Numbered from the stretch's first letter, positions 32,573 through 42,230 are shown. The stretch is 64,000 nt of DNA from CADEDH01 sp963732695 (GCA_963732695.1 CAVTAP010000025.1:186001-250000); one strand, 5' to 3'. Notes: generated by a model from the letters alone, not told the origin. Numbers and translations: made by a program.

Positions 32573-35227
32573 CTAACGGGCTCCGGCCGGCGGCATCAGG
32601 TCGGGATCGCCGGCCCGGCCGACCGCCACCAGTCGGAGCACGGCCCGGCCCTCCTCCCGGCTGGCGTCCCGGTCCACCTGGGCGGCGAAGCGCCACTCGT
32701 CGGTGCCGTCGGGGTCGTGCAGGATCTGCACCACACGGCCCGAGCCGTGGTCGTAGGCGAAGCGGGCGGCGTTGCGGGCGTCACCGCCGGTCTCGATGGC
32801 GTCGAACTCGTCCCAGTAGTCGGCCAGGTCGGCTTCCAGGCCGTCGGCTCGGCCCGGCTCCAGCGGGAGGAGGTCGTAGCGGCGGCGGGACAGCAGGTCC
32901 ACCCAGCGGAACGCCTCGTTGCGCACCATCACGGTGAAGGCCCGGCGGTTGGCGGCCACGTCGTGGCTGTCGACCTGCGGCGGGCGCACGTCAGGTCCCT
33001 CGGCGTCTGGGGTCGGGTTGCGCAGCCGTTCCCATTCGTCGATCAGGCTCGAGTCGACGTGACGGACCACCTCCCCCAGCCACTCGGTGAGGTCGACGAT
33101 GGCATCGGTCTTGTACTCGTCGGGGATGTTCTGCACCATCGCCTTGTAGACGTCGGACAGGTACCGCAGCACCACCCCCTCCGACCGCTTCAGCCCGTAG
33201 TGGGCCACGTACTCCCGGAAGGTCATCACCTTCTCGTAGAGGTCCCGGGCGATCGACTTGGGGGCCACGTTGTCGGAGCCGACCCACGGGTGGTTCAGCC
33301 GGAAGCCGTCGAAGGAGTGGTAGAGCCACTGCTTGTGGGGGCGGGGCGGCTCCACCTCGTGCAGCCGGGCCATGCGTTCCTCGTATTCGACGCCCTGGCT
33401 CTTCATCTCGGCCATCAGGTCCCGCTTGGCCAGCTCCACCTGGGCCGCGATCACCACGCCCGGGGTCTCCATCACCGACTCGATCACGGTCAGCACGGCC
33501 AGGGCGTGGGTCTCGGCGTCGAGCACCCGGACCCCGGTGGGGACGTAGGGCTCGGCCTCGTCCCCGTCGGCCGGGACGTCGTCGGCCACCGGCCCGGAGG
33601 CCCGGTGGGCATCGGCCTCGGCCACCTCGTCGTCGAGCTGGGCGATGGCCTCCAGGGCCCACAGCGACAGGGGCTGATGGAGAGCGAACTCGTCCTGCAG
33701 GTCGAGCATGACCCGCACCATCCGGCCCTGGTCGTCGGGGGTGGCGAGCCTCTCCAGAAGCCCTGCCTCCACCAGCGAGCGGTAGATGGCGATGGCCCGC
33801 CGGATGTGGTTGCGCTGGCGGCGGCGGGTCTCGTGGTTGTCCACCATCAGATGGCGGACAGCGGCGCAGCCGTCGCCCGGCCGGTCGAGCAGCGTCATCA
33901 CCATCTGGTGGTTCACCCGGAACGAGGAGGTGAGCGGCTCGGGTTGGCCCCCCACCAGCCGGTTGTAGGTGTCCTCGGTCCAGTGGGAGTAGCCCCGCTC
34001 GGGGGGCTTCTTCTTGACCACCTTGCGCTTCTTGGCCCCGTCGGCGCCGGCCTTGGCGCCCGCCTTGGCGTCGGCCCGCAGGTTCTCCACCACGTGGGGC
34101 GGGGCCTGGACCCACACGTGGCCCTCGTCGTCGTAGCCCTTGCGCCCGGCCCGGCCGGCGATCTGGGCGAACTCCCGGTTGGTGAGGATCCGCATGTCGG
34201 TGCCGTCGTACTTGCAGAGCTGGGTGAACACCACCGAGCGGATCGGCACGTTGACCCCCACGCCCAGGGTGTCGGTGCCGCAGATGATCTTGAGCAGGCC
34301 CTCCTGGGCCAGCTTCTCCACCAGCAGCCGATACTTGGGCAGCATGCCGGCGTGATGAACACCCACCCCACCCAGCACGTAGCGGTGCAGGTCCTTGCCG
34401 AAGGGGGAGTCGAACCGGAAGTTCCCGATGGCCGCCCGCACCAGCTCCTTCTCCGGCTTCGACAGGGGATCGAGGGAGAGGTAGCCCTGGGCCGCCTCGG
34501 TGGCGTCGCGCTGGGTGAAGTGCACGACGTAGATCGGGGCCCGGTCGCTGGCCAGCAGATCGCTGATCGACTGGTGCAGCGTCGTGTGGCGGTACTCGAA
34601 GTGGAGGGGCACCGGGCGCCGGGGCGAGGTGACGAGCATGGTGGGGCGGCCGGTTCGCCGGGTCAACTCCCGCTCGAAGAACTGGGTGGGGCCGAGCGTG
34701 GCCGACAGCAGCAGGAACTGGCAGTGCCCCAGGGTGAGGAGCGGGAGCTGCCAGGCCCAACCCCGCTGGGGGTCGGCGTAGTAGTGGAACTCGTCCATGA
34801 TGACCACGTCGACGTCGGTGTCGATCCCGTCCCGCAGGGCCCAGTTGGCCAGGATCTCGGCCGTGCAGCAGATGATGGGGGCGTCGGGGTTCACCCGGGC
34901 GTCGCCGGTGATCATCCCCACCCGCTCGGCTCCGAAGTCCCGGCACAGGGCGAAGAACTTCTCCGAAACCAGCGCCTTGATCGGGGCGGTGTAGACACTG
35001 CGCCGGCCGGCGGCCAGGGCCACGTAGTGGGCGGCCGCCGCCACCAGCGACTTCCCCGAGCCGGTGGGGGTGTTGAGGATCACGTTGTTGCCGGCCAGCA
35101 GCTCCAGGATCGCCGTCTCCTGGGCCTCGTAGAGCGACAGCCCCTCCCCGGTCACGAAGTCGACGAACCCGTCGAGCAGGGCGTCGGGATCGGGTGCCGG
35201 CGGTAGGTGCCGGATCAGCGGGGGCAG
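32573..35227 (-). CDS. Ski2-like DEAD/DEAH-box helicase with DUF3516-type C terminus
   Basis: About 884 residues. Motifs: Q-like SLYEAQETAILELL, Walker A NTPTGSGKSLVAAA, DEXH as VVIMDEFHYYAD, SAT as LLLSATLG, motif V GTDTLGVGVNVP and VI QIAGRAGRKGYDDEGH. A Lys-rich insert (KKRKVVKKKPPERGY) and a C-terminal domain of about 400 residues follow, as in actinobacterial DUF3516 helicases, probably acting on RNA. The start is not resolved: homology seems to reach back to LPPLIRHLPPAPDPDALLDGF, but the only ATG/GTG/TTG near is GTG 35155 inside it. I drew the gene to the CTG at 35227, just after the cofE stop. Confidence 0.85.
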   Translation of the reverse strand: MPPLIRHLPPAPDPDALLDGFVDFVTGEGLSLYEAQETAILELLAGNNVILNTPTGSGKSLVAAAAHYVALAAGRRSVYTAPIKALVSEKFFALCRDFGAERVGMITGDARVNPDAPIICCTAEILANWALRDGIDTDVDVVIMDEFHYYADPQRGWAWQLPLLTLGHCQFLLLSATLGPTQFFERELTRRTGRPTMLVTSPRRPVPLHFEYRHTTLHQSISDLLASDRAPIYVVHFTQRDATEAAQGYLSLDPLSKPEKELVRAAIGNFRFDSPFGKDLHRYVLGGVGVHHAGMLPKYRLLVEKLAQEGLLKIICGTDTLGVGVNVPIRSVVFTQLCKYDGTDMRILTNREFAQIAGRAGRKGYDDEGHVWVQAPPHVVENLRADAKAGAKAGADGAKKRKVVKKKPPERGYSHWTEDTYNRLVGGQPEPLTSSFRVNHQMVMTLLDRPGDGCAAVRHLMVDNHETRRRQRNHIRRAIAIYRSLVEAGLLERLATPDDQGRMVRVMLDLQDEFALHQPLSLWALEAIAQLDDEVAEADAHRASGPVADDVPADGDEAEPYVPTGVRVLDAETHALAVLTVIESVMETPGVVIAAQVELAKRDLMAEMKSQGVEYEERMARLHEVEPPRPHKQWLYHSFDGFRLNHPWVGSDNVAPKSIARDLYEKVMTFREYVAHYGLKRSEGVVLRYLSDVYKAMVQNIPDEYKTDAIVDLTEWLGEVVRHVDSSLIDEWERLRNPTPDAEGPDVRPPQVDSHDVAANRRAFTVMVRNEAFRWVDLLSRRRYDLLPLEPGRADGLEADLADYWDEFDAIETGGDARNAARFAYDHGSGRVVQILHDPDGTDEWRFAAQVDRDASREEGRAVLRLVAVGRAGDPDLMPPAGAR

Positions 35228-35250
35228 GCTGGCGGAAGTGGGGGAGAGGG

Positions 35251-35967
35251 TTATCGGAACAGGTCCTCGCTCGGGTGGCGGACGACCTCGCCCACCACGC
35301 TGCCTTCGGCGAACCAGGCCGGGTCGACGCCGCGGATGACGGCCACGGCGATGCCGGTGGCCTTGCCCCGCACCAGCTCGGCGGCGCCGGCCAGCTCGTC
35401 CACCAGGCACACCTCGGTGACGTGGAGCTCCCGGCCCACGGCGTCGTTGGTGCCCCGGAGGTCGAGGATGGGCATGATGCCGGCCGAGCCGATGGCCACG
35501 TCGGTGAGGCCCCGCCGCCACGGACGGCCGAAGGTGTCGGCCACGATGATGGCCACCCGGATGCCGAGGCGGCCGGTGATGGCGTCGCGCAGGCGGCGGG
35601 CCGAGCGGTCGGAGTCTTCGGGGAGGAGGGCGGCCACGTCGGGCGCCACGTTGGACCGGTCGATCCCGGCGTTGGCGCACACGAAGCCGTGGCGGGTCTC
35701 GGAGATGATCAGGTCGCCCCGGCGCCGCAGCACCCGGGCCGACTCCTCGATCACCAGCGGCTTGTGGGCCAACGGGTCGTCAGGGTCCACCTTCACCAGG
35801 CGGTTCTCGGCCTTCGAAACCACCTTTTGCGATACCACGAGCACGTCATCGGCCTGGAGCCCGGCCGGGTCGGCCTGGCAGGCCTCGATGATCATCTGCG
35901 CCAGGTCGTCACCGGGCCTGATCTCGGGCAGACCCCCGATGGGGATGATGGACAGGCTCCGCGTCAT
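35251..35967 (-). CDS. cofE: Coenzyme F420:L-glutamate ligase (stand-alone CofE type)
   Basis: About 238 residues: IIPIGGLPEIRPGDDLAQMI, VVSQKVVSKAENR, ETRHGFVCANAGIDRSNV, IIVADTFGRPWRRGLTDVAIG and MPILDLRGTNDAVGREL, all typical of CofE, which adds gamma-linked glutamates to F420-0. In mycobacteria this domain is the N-terminal half of FbiB (about 450 residues), whose C-terminal flavin domain is absent here. ATG 35967 is seven bases after TAGCCT on the minus strand (leaderless). Next to cofD, as expected. Confidence 0.92.
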   Translation of the reverse strand: MTRSLSIIPIGGLPEIRPGDDLAQMIIEACQADPAGLQADDVLVVSQKVVSKAENRLVKVDPDDPLAHKPLVIEESARVLRRRGDLIISETRHGFVCANAGIDRSNVAPDVAALLPEDSDRSARRLRDAITGRLGIRVAIIVADTFGRPWRRGLTDVAIGSAGIMPILDLRGTNDAVGRELHVTEVCLVDELAGAAELVRGKATGIAVAVIRGVDPAWFAEGSVVGEVVRHPSEDLFR

Positions 35968-35974
35968 GGAGCCA

Positions 35975-35980
35975 AGGCTA
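35975..35980 (-). promoter_or_regulatory. -10 box of cofE
   Basis: TAGCCT on the minus strand, seven bases before the cofE ATG, giving a leaderless transcript independent of cofD. Confidence 0.5.
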
Positions 35981-36053
35981 GGGCTTCCCGAACTGTGGCG
36001 CCTCGTGCTGGATTTTGCGCGCTGGCGCCACAGATCCCCGGGCGGGTGGAGGG

Positions 36054-36980
36054 TCAGGTGAGACCGCAGGCGGTGCGGGCCAGGGCGTCGGTGATACCAG
36101 GGGTCGACATGATCGTGTCGGTGACGATCACCTGCAGGCCCAGGGCCTCGATGGCGGGGGCCAGATCGGCGTCCACGCTGTCGATCACCAGCGTGCCCAC
36201 CACGTCGGCGTACCACTTGGCCACCCCTTCGGCCGAGGCCGGATAGCCCAGCTCGGTCAGCAGCCGGTCAGCCGGGCCCTTCAGCGCCCGGCCGCCGATG
36301 ATGGGCGACACCGCCGTGACCGCTTCCCGCCGCTCGGCCAGCACAGACCGCACGCCGGGCACGGCCAGCACGGGGTCGATCGACACCGCCGGGTTCGAGG
36401 GGGCCACCACGATCCGGTCTGCCTCCCGCAGTGCCTCCAGCACGCCGGGGGCCGGCCGCGTCACCTCGGCCCCGTCGAAGCGCACCGAGGTCACGGCCAC
36501 GCTGTGCTGGCGGCGCACGAAGTACTCCTGGAATGAGATCTCGCCCTCGTCGACCGTGGTCACCATCGTGCGCAGGCGGTCGTTGGTGACCGGCAGCAGG
36601 GTGAAGTCGAGCCCCCAGGCGGCGATGATCTCGGCGGTGGCCTCGGCCAGGGTGGCACCCTGGCCCAGCCGGTGGGTGCGGTACAGGTGGGTGCCGAGAT
36701 CCCGGTCGCCCAGGTTGAACCAGTCGACCCCGCCGTAGCGGCGGATCATGTCCATCGCCTGCCAGGTCTCGCCCTCCAGGCCCCAGCCCCGCTCCTGGCT
36801 CACGGCGCCGGAGGTGGTGTAGGTGATCGTGTCGAGGTCGGGTGAGACGTGCAGCCCGTGCAGCTCCAGGTCGTCACCCACGTTGGCCACGGCCACGATC
36901 GATTCGGCCGGCAGCACCCGGCGCACCCCCACGAGGAGGCGGGCCGCGCCGACCCCACCACACACCACCGCCACCCGCAT
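36054..36980 (-). CDS. cofD: 2-phospho-L-lactate / phosphoenolpyruvate transferase (CofD/FbiA)
   Basis: About 308 residues: VAVVCGGVGAARLLVGVRR, VANVGDDLELHGLHVSPDLDTITYTTSG, DWFNLGDRDLGTHLYRT, VAPSNPAVSIDPVLAVPGV and VSPIIGGRALKGPA. The enzyme joins the phosphoenolpyruvyl or phospholactyl group to Fo to give (dehydro-)F420-0. ATG 36980 is preferred because AGGAG lies about ten bases upstream and the conserved strand starts at once; a GTG at 37016 would add 12 residues. It is downstream of gmd by 36 bases. The Fo synthase is not in the window. Confidence 0.93.
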   Translation of the reverse strand: MRVAVVCGGVGAARLLVGVRRVLPAESIVAVANVGDDLELHGLHVSPDLDTITYTTSGAVSQERGWGLEGETWQAMDMIRRYGGVDWFNLGDRDLGTHLYRTHRLGQGATLAEATAEIIAAWGLDFTLLPVTNDRLRTMVTTVDEGEISFQEYFVRRQHSVAVTSVRFDGAEVTRPAPGVLEALREADRIVVAPSNPAVSIDPVLAVPGVRSVLAERREAVTAVSPIIGGRALKGPADRLLTELGYPASAEGVAKWYADVVGTLVIDSVDADLAPAIEALGLQVIVTDTIMSTPGITDALARTACGLT

Positions 36981-37016
36981 CGCCTGGCTCTCCTCCCGGG
37001 TCTCCGAAGGGGACAC

Positions 37017-37991
37017 TTACACCCGCTGCTGGCGGGCCACCAGCTCCAGATCGCCTTCCACCATCATCCCCACCAGCTGGGCGAACCCGGTGCGGGGCGT
37101 CCACCCCAGCTCCTCGGCGGCCCGCCCGGGATCGCCGATCAGCAGGTCCACCTCGGCCGGGCGCATGAAGCGCTGGTCCTGCACCACGTGGTCCTGCCAG
37201 TTCAGCCCCACGTGCTTGAACGCCAGCTCGCAGAACTCCTGCACCGAATGGGTCTCACCGGTGGCCACCACGAAGTCGCTCGGGGTGTCGCGCTGCAGCA
37301 TGAGCCACATCGCCTCCACGTAGTCGCCGGCGAACCCCCAGTCCCGCTGGGGGTCGAGATCGCCCAGGCTCAACTCGTTGATCAGGCCGAGCTTGATCCG
37401 GGCCACGTGGTTGGTGATCTTGCGGGTCACGAACTCGAGGCCCCGCCGGGGGCTCTCGTGGTTGAAGAGGATCCCACTGGAGGCGTGCATCCCGTAGCTC
37501 TCCCGATAGTTCACCGTGATCCAGTGGCCGTACAGCTTGGCCACCCCGTACGGACTGCGGGGGTAGAACGGCGTCCGCTCGGTCTGGGGTACCTCCACCA
37601 CCTTGCCGAACATCTCCGACGACGACGCCTGGTAGAACCGGATGTCGTCACCGGCGTCGCGCACGGCGTTGAGGAGGCGGGTGACCCCGAGGGCCGTGGT
37701 CTCGCCCGTGAGCACGGCCTGTTGCCACGACGTCTGCACGAACGACTGGGCCGCCAGGTTGTAGACCTCGTCGGGCCGCGCTGCGGCGAGCACGTGGCGC
37801 AGCGACATCTCGTCGAGGAGGTCGCCGGGCACGATCTCGATGTCGTCCTGGATGTGGGCGATGCGCTCGAAGTTGACGGTGCTCGACCGGCGGACCATGC
37901 CGGTGACGTGATAGCCCTTGTCGAGCAGGAGCTCGGCCAGGTAGGAGCCGTCCTGGCCGGTGAGGCCGGTGATCAGTGCTCTCTTGGTCAT
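37017..37991 (-). CDS. gmd: GDP-mannose 4,6-dehydratase
   Basis: 324 residues. Motifs: ALITGLTGQDGSYLAELLL, NLAAQSFVQTSWQQ, YQASSSEMFGKV (with Glu), PFYPRSPYGVAKLYGHWI (YxxxK), LFNHESPRRGLEFVTRKI and LGDLDPQRDWGFAGDYVEAM. These identify Gmd, which makes GDP-4-keto-6-deoxy-mannose. The substrate would come from the ManA/ManB route encoded at 52.9-55.6 kb. The next upstream gene encodes the probable partner reductase. Confidence 0.95.
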   Translation of the reverse strand: MTKRALITGLTGQDGSYLAELLLDKGYHVTGMVRRSSTVNFERIAHIQDDIEIVPGDLLDEMSLRHVLAAARPDEVYNLAAQSFVQTSWQQAVLTGETTALGVTRLLNAVRDAGDDIRFYQASSSEMFGKVVEVPQTERTPFYPRSPYGVAKLYGHWITVNYRESYGMHASSGILFNHESPRRGLEFVTRKITNHVARIKLGLINELSLGDLDPQRDWGFAGDYVEAMWLMLQRDTPSDFVVATGETHSVQEFCELAFKHVGLNWQDHVVQDQRFMRPAEVDLLIGDPGRAAEELGWTPRTGFAQLVGMMVEGDLELVARQQRV

Positions 37992-38053
37992 GGTGCGTGG
38001 TACCTCGTCTCGAAAGGTCGGCGGCGGGATTCAGGAACGGACAGGGGGCCGGC

Positions 38054-38956
38054 TCAGCGCCCGACCCGGGAGCGGGCGTCGGCCAGCACGTCGGCCAACG
38101 TGCTGGCCAGCGGGATCTCGGGCTCCCAGCCCGTGGCCTCGGTGAGCTTGGCGTGCGAACCCTGGAGCACGGGCAGCTCCACCGGCCGGAGCCGGGCCGG
38201 ATCGAGGACGCGGCGAATGGGGACGGTGGCCTGGGCCATCAGCATGTCGAGCACGTCGGCCATGGCCACCGCCGTGCCCGAGCACACGTTGTAGATCTCG
38301 CCCGGCTCGCCGCTCAGGGCCAGCATCCGGTAGGCCCGGACCACGTCGCGCACGTCGGTGAGGTCCCGCTTGGCGCTCAGGTCGCCGTGCGCGATCTCGC
38401 CCCCGCCGTCGGCCTCGGCGGCGGCGATCTGCAGGGCGAAGGCCGGCGCCGCGAACTGGGGGCCCTGGCCCGGGCCGAGGTGGTTGAAAGGGCGGACGAT
38501 CACCACGTCGAGGCCGTGGGCCCGGTGGTACTGCAGGCCGAGGGCTTCGGCCGCCTGCTTCGACACCCCGTAGGGCGACCGGGGCTGGGGCGGGTGGATC
38601 TCGGTGATCGGCTGGCGCTCGGGGCTGACCGGGCCGTAGACGTCGGCGCTGGAGATCAGCACCACGCGCGACACCTTGGCCTGGCGGGCCGCCTCCAGCA
38701 CCGACAGGGTGCCGAGGGCGTTGATCTGGAAGGTGCGGGCGGGGTGCTGCCACGAGCCGCTCACGTCTGACCAGCCGGCCAGATGGAAGACGACGTCGGG
38801 CGTGTGCTGCTGGAAGGTGTCGACCCAGCGGTCGCCGTCGAGCAGATCGGGCCCGTTGCTCTGGTCGAGGCCCACCACCTCGTCGCCGCAGGCGTCCAGG
38901 GCCCGGCTGAGGTGGGGACCGACGAAACCGGCGGCGCCGGTGACGAGCGCTCTCAC
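38054..38956 (-). CDS. NAD-dependent sugar epimerase/reductase, Rmd-like
   Basis: About 300 residues, extended SDR: ALVTGAAGFVGPHLSRAL, HLAGWSDVSGSWQHP, ISSADVYGPVSPERQPI, SPYGVSKQAAEAL (YxxxK) and RPFNHLGPGQGPQF. The pattern and the gmd neighbour suggest GDP-4-keto-6-deoxy-mannose reductase (to GDP-rhamnose), though an epimerase of another 4-keto sugar is possible. GTG 38956 lies seven bases after TAGGAT on the minus strand, so leaderless. The upstream in-frame ATG at 39007 lies beyond the -10. Confidence 0.82.
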   Translation of the reverse strand: MRALVTGAAGFVGPHLSRALDACGDEVVGLDQSNGPDLLDGDRWVDTFQQHTPDVVFHLAGWSDVSGSWQHPARTFQINALGTLSVLEAARQAKVSRVVLISSADVYGPVSPERQPITEIHPPQPRSPYGVSKQAAEALGLQYHRAHGLDVVIVRPFNHLGPGQGPQFAAPAFALQIAAAEADGGGEIAHGDLSAKRDLTDVRDVVRAYRMLALSGEPGEIYNVCSGTAVAMADVLDMLMAQATVPIRRVLDPARLRPVELPVLQGSHAKLTEATGWEPEIPLASTLADVLADARSRVGR

Positions 38957-39044
38957 CTGCCCGATCCTAGCGTGACGGTGCCGGCCTGGGGTTCCGGGGG
39001 GAACCAACCGCGTGTGGAGCGTTACCTACTAGTATCAACCGTTC
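38957..39044. promoter_or_regulatory. Divergent leaderless-type promoters
   Basis: Minus strand TAGGAT (38964-38969), seven bases before the GTG of the reductase. Plus strand TAGTAT (39030-39035), nine bases before the GTG of the giant glycosyltransferase. No ribosome sites. Confidence 0.55.
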
Positions 39045-42000
39045 GTGAGCGACCTCCGAACAGCCCCGGCACCTGGGGCCGCCGGCCCCGCTGGGAACGG
39101 GTCGAGGACCGACGCCGAGGCAGCCGCCGAGGCCGCCATCGTCGATGCCCCGGCCGTGGTGGCGGTGGTCGTCGCCTCCAACCCGGGCCCCCAGTTCGCC
39201 GAGATGCTCGACTCCCTGGGCAACCAGGACTACGAGAACCTGTCGGTGCTGGTGATAGACGCCGGTTCCGACGAGCCCATCGCCGACCGGGTGGCCGAGG
39301 TCCTCCCCCAGGCCTACCTCCACCGGCTGGCCGGCGATCCCGGGTGGAGCGTGGCCGCCAACCAGTCGATCGAGCTCGTGTCGGGCTCGCCCTTCCTGCT
39401 CTTCTGCCACGACGACGTGGCCCTCGCCCCCACCTGCGTCAGCACCCTGATGGGTGAGCTGTACCGCAACAACGCCGGCATCGCCGGCCCGAAGATGGTC
39501 CGCTGGGACGACGATCGCAAGCTGCTCCAGATCGGCATGGGTTCCGACCGGTTCGGCGTCGCCGTCGACCAGGTGGAGCGGGGCGAGTTCGACCAGGGCC
39601 AGTACGACTCGGTGCGCGACGTGTTCGTGGCCCCCGGCGGTGTCCAGCTGATCCGGGCCGACCTGTTCGTGGCCCTGGGCGGCTTCGATCCCGCCATCGG
39701 CGTGATCGGGGAGGATCTCGACCTGTGCTGGCGGGCCCAGGCCCTGGGGGCCCGGGTGCTCGCCGTGTCGGCGGCCAGCGCCCGCCACCGGGAGTCCATG
39801 GACGACCGGCTCCCGCTGCGGGAGCGGCGCAAGCTGGCCGCCCGCCACCGGTTGCGCACGGTGATGGTGACGGCCAGCTCCCGGCGGGCCCGGCTCACCA
39901 CGGTGCCCCTGGCCGTGTTCCTGATCGCCCTGGAGGGCCTGTACTACCTGCTCTCCGGCCGTCGGGGCCAGGCCAAGGACATGTACTCGGCCATCGTCTG
40001 GAACCTCACCCGGCTCCCCGACATCCGTCGCCGGCGCCGGACGTTGCGCCAGATCCGCCAACGCACGGTCCGGGAGGTCCGGGCCCGGCAGGTCGGCGGC
40101 TCGGCCACCGTGTCGAGCTTTTCCCGGGGCCAGGTCTCGGCCGGTCAGGACCGCTTCTCCGGCTTCCTCGGCGCCATTCGGTCCTCGTTCGCCGGTGAGG
40201 ATTCGGGCAGCCTGCGCGATGCCACCGTGATCGGCTTCGCCATCGCCCTCATCCTCGCTTTCGGCAGCCGCCATCTGCTTACCCGGGGCGTGGTGGCGGT
40301 GGGCCAGATCCCCGTGGTCCCCTCGGCCCGGGCCCTGTTGGAGGAGTGGTTCGGGGGCTGGCGCTCGACCGGCACCGGAGGCCCCGGCAACCCCCCGACG
40401 GCTCTGTTGTTCCTGGCCGTGGCCCGGGCCCTGCTGTTCTGGGCCCCCGGCCTGTTCGACAACCTGCTCGTGGTGGCCCCGATGGTCATCGGCGTGTTCG
40501 GCGCCTACCGGTTGGCCCGCCCGCTGGGCAGTGCCCGGTCGGGCGCCGTGGCCGCCGCCTTCTACGCCGCCACACCACTGTTGACCTCGGCCTTCGCCGC
40601 CGGTCGGTGGGATTCGCTCGTGATCTACGCCGCCGCTCCCTCCCTGGTGGCGTCGCTGCTGCGCCTCGATGGCGTGAGCCCCTACGGGTCCCGCCTCGGT
40701 CCTCCCGGGCTCAAGGTGGTGCCCCGCAGCTTCCCCGTGCTGGTGATCCGCTACGGCATCCTGGTGGCCGTGGCCGCCGCCTTCGCTCCGGCGGTCATCG
40801 TCATCGCCGTGGTGCTGGCGGTGGCGTTCGTCCTCAGCGCCGCACTCACCGAGCAGGGCCTGCCTCCCCGGGACTTCATCATGCCGGCGGTGGCCGCCGT
40901 GGTGGCGCCGGTGGCGCTCCATCTGCCCTGGGCCTACGACGTGATCCGCTCGCTGTCGTGGCACTGGCTGGTGGGCCCGCCGTCGCCCGAGGCGTCGGTG
41001 CCGACGTTCACCCGACTCCTGGCCTTCGCCCCTGGCCGCTTCGGCCCCAGCGTGTTCGCCGTCGGCCTGGTGCTGGCCTCGCTGCTGGGTCTGGCGCTGG
41101 CCGCCCGGCCGATGTGGCGGGTGGCGGCCCAGGGGTGGTCGGTCGCCCTGCTCCTGTTCGTGCTGGTGTGGGCCGGGGGGCGGGGCTGGGTCCCCTTCGC
41201 CCTGCCCGCCACCGAGTCGATGCTGGCCCCCGCACTGGCCGGGCTCACCCTGGTGGTGGCGGTGGGGGTGCGGTCGCTCGAGCTGGAGCGCAACCGCGTC
41301 ACCCGCTGGCGCCTGGCCAACCGCTTCCTGCCCACGGTGATGGGGCTGTGCCTGCTGGCGGCCTCGCTCAACTGGGTGATCCTCAGCTTCCACGGTGCAT
41401 GGAACGCACCCAGCCAGAGCTACGCCACCTTCACCCGGTTCCTGTCGGAGCGGACCGATCGCAACGGCCGGGTGCTGTGGATCGGCGACGCCAGCGTGTT
41501 GCCGCTCGACGCCATGGCCAGCCCGTCGGGCGTGGAGTACGCCGTGACCGACGGTGGCTCGCCCGACGTCTGGGGCCGGTGGTTGGCCGGCCCGCTGGGA
41601 TCAACCGCCGGTATCGGCGAGGCGCTCGACCTGGCCCGGGCCGGCCAGACCGTCCGCCTCGGGCGGCTCCTGGCCCCCTACGGGATCGACCTGGTGGTGG
41701 CCCTCGACCGGCTGGCCCCCGCCCCCTATGAGGGGCCGGTGGTCGACCCGGGCCAGAACGTGCTCCGTTCGCTGGCCCAGCAGCTCGATCTGAAGCGGGA
41801 GCCGGGGGTGCCCAACCTGGTGGTGTTCCGCAACGACTCCTCGGCCGGCCTGGTGGCCGTGCTCCCCACCCCGGAGTCGGCCGATGCCGTGACCCCGGCC
41901 GACCAGCTCGACGTCGACCTCAGCCCCAAGGAGACCGTGGTGGCGGTGACCACCGACGGCCCGGGCCAGTGGACGCTCACCCCGTCCGGGCCGATCCCGA

Positions 42001-42230
42001 ACCCCCTGCTGATGGCGGTTCCCGATGCCGGTTTCGTGTTGAACGGCGGCAGCGACGAGGACCTGTTGAGCGGGTTCGACGGCCTCACGGTGATCCCCAC
42101 CAGCGTTTCCACGCCGATCCAGATCGACTACCCGGTGCCCCTGACGCGCCGGGCCGGTGAGCTGATCCAGCTGCTGGTGGTGGGGCTGGGGGCGATCCTG
42201 GCCCAGACGAGGCGGGAGTCGCAGCTGTGA
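39045..42230 (+). CDS. Giant GT2 glycosyltransferase with polytopic membrane domain
   Basis: 1061 residues. Residues of about 38-290 are a GT2 domain: VVASNPGPQFAEMLDSLGNQ, VIDAGSDEP, LLFCHDDVALAP (HDD metal site) and GVIGEDLDLCWRAQALG. From about 295 there are a dozen or more membrane helices with large loops, and a C-terminal extracytoplasmic segment of about 200 residues. Proteins of this layout are found in actinobacterial envelope loci; the acceptor is unknown. The stop overlaps the GTG of the DUF5719 gene (GTGA), first of a three-gene coupled operon. Confidence 0.85.
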   Translation: MSDLRTAPAPGAAGPAGNGSRTDAEAAAEAAIVDAPAVVAVVVASNPGPQFAEMLDSLGNQDYENLSVLVIDAGSDEPIADRVAEVLPQAYLHRLAGDPGWSVAANQSIELVSGSPFLLFCHDDVALAPTCVSTLMGELYRNNAGIAGPKMVRWDDDRKLLQIGMGSDRFGVAVDQVERGEFDQGQYDSVRDVFVAPGGVQLIRADLFVALGGFDPAIGVIGEDLDLCWRAQALGARVLAVSAASARHRESMDDRLPLRERRKLAARHRLRTVMVTASSRRARLTTVPLAVFLIALEGLYYLLSGRRGQAKDMYSAIVWNLTRLPDIRRRRRTLRQIRQRTVREVRARQVGGSATVSSFSRGQVSAGQDRFSGFLGAIRSSFAGEDSGSLRDATVIGFAIALILAFGSRHLLTRGVVAVGQIPVVPSARALLEEWFGGWRSTGTGGPGNPPTALLFLAVARALLFWAPGLFDNLLVVAPMVIGVFGAYRLARPLGSARSGAVAAAFYAATPLLTSAFAAGRWDSLVIYAAAPSLVASLLRLDGVSPYGSRLGPPGLKVVPRSFPVLVIRYGILVAVAAAFAPAVIVIAVVLAVAFVLSAALTEQGLPPRDFIMPAVAAVVAPVALHLPWAYDVIRSLSWHWLVGPPSPEASVPTFTRLLAFAPGRFGPSVFAVGLVLASLLGLALAARPMWRVAAQGWSVALLLFVLVWAGGRGWVPFALPATESMLAPALAGLTLVVAVGVRSLELERNRVTRWRLANRFLPTVMGLCLLAASLNWVILSFHGAWNAPSQSYATFTRFLSERTDRNGRVLWIGDASVLPLDAMASPSGVEYAVTDGGSPDVWGRWLAGPLGSTAGIGEALDLARAGQTVRLGRLLAPYGIDLVVALDRLAPAPYEGPVVDPGQNVLRSLAQQLDLKREPGVPNLVVFRNDSSAGLVAVLPTPESADAVTPADQLDVDLSPKETVVAVTTDGPGQWTLTPSGPIPNPLLMAVPDAGFVLNGGSDEDLLSGFDGLTVIPTSVSTPIQIDYPVPLTRRAGELIQLLVVGLGAILAQTRRESQL

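Noticed and set aside
38967..41393. An 808-codon minus-strand frame opposite the giant glycosyltransferase
   Set aside because: Gln/His/Gly-rich shadow composition and full overlap with a gene that has clear GT2 motifs.
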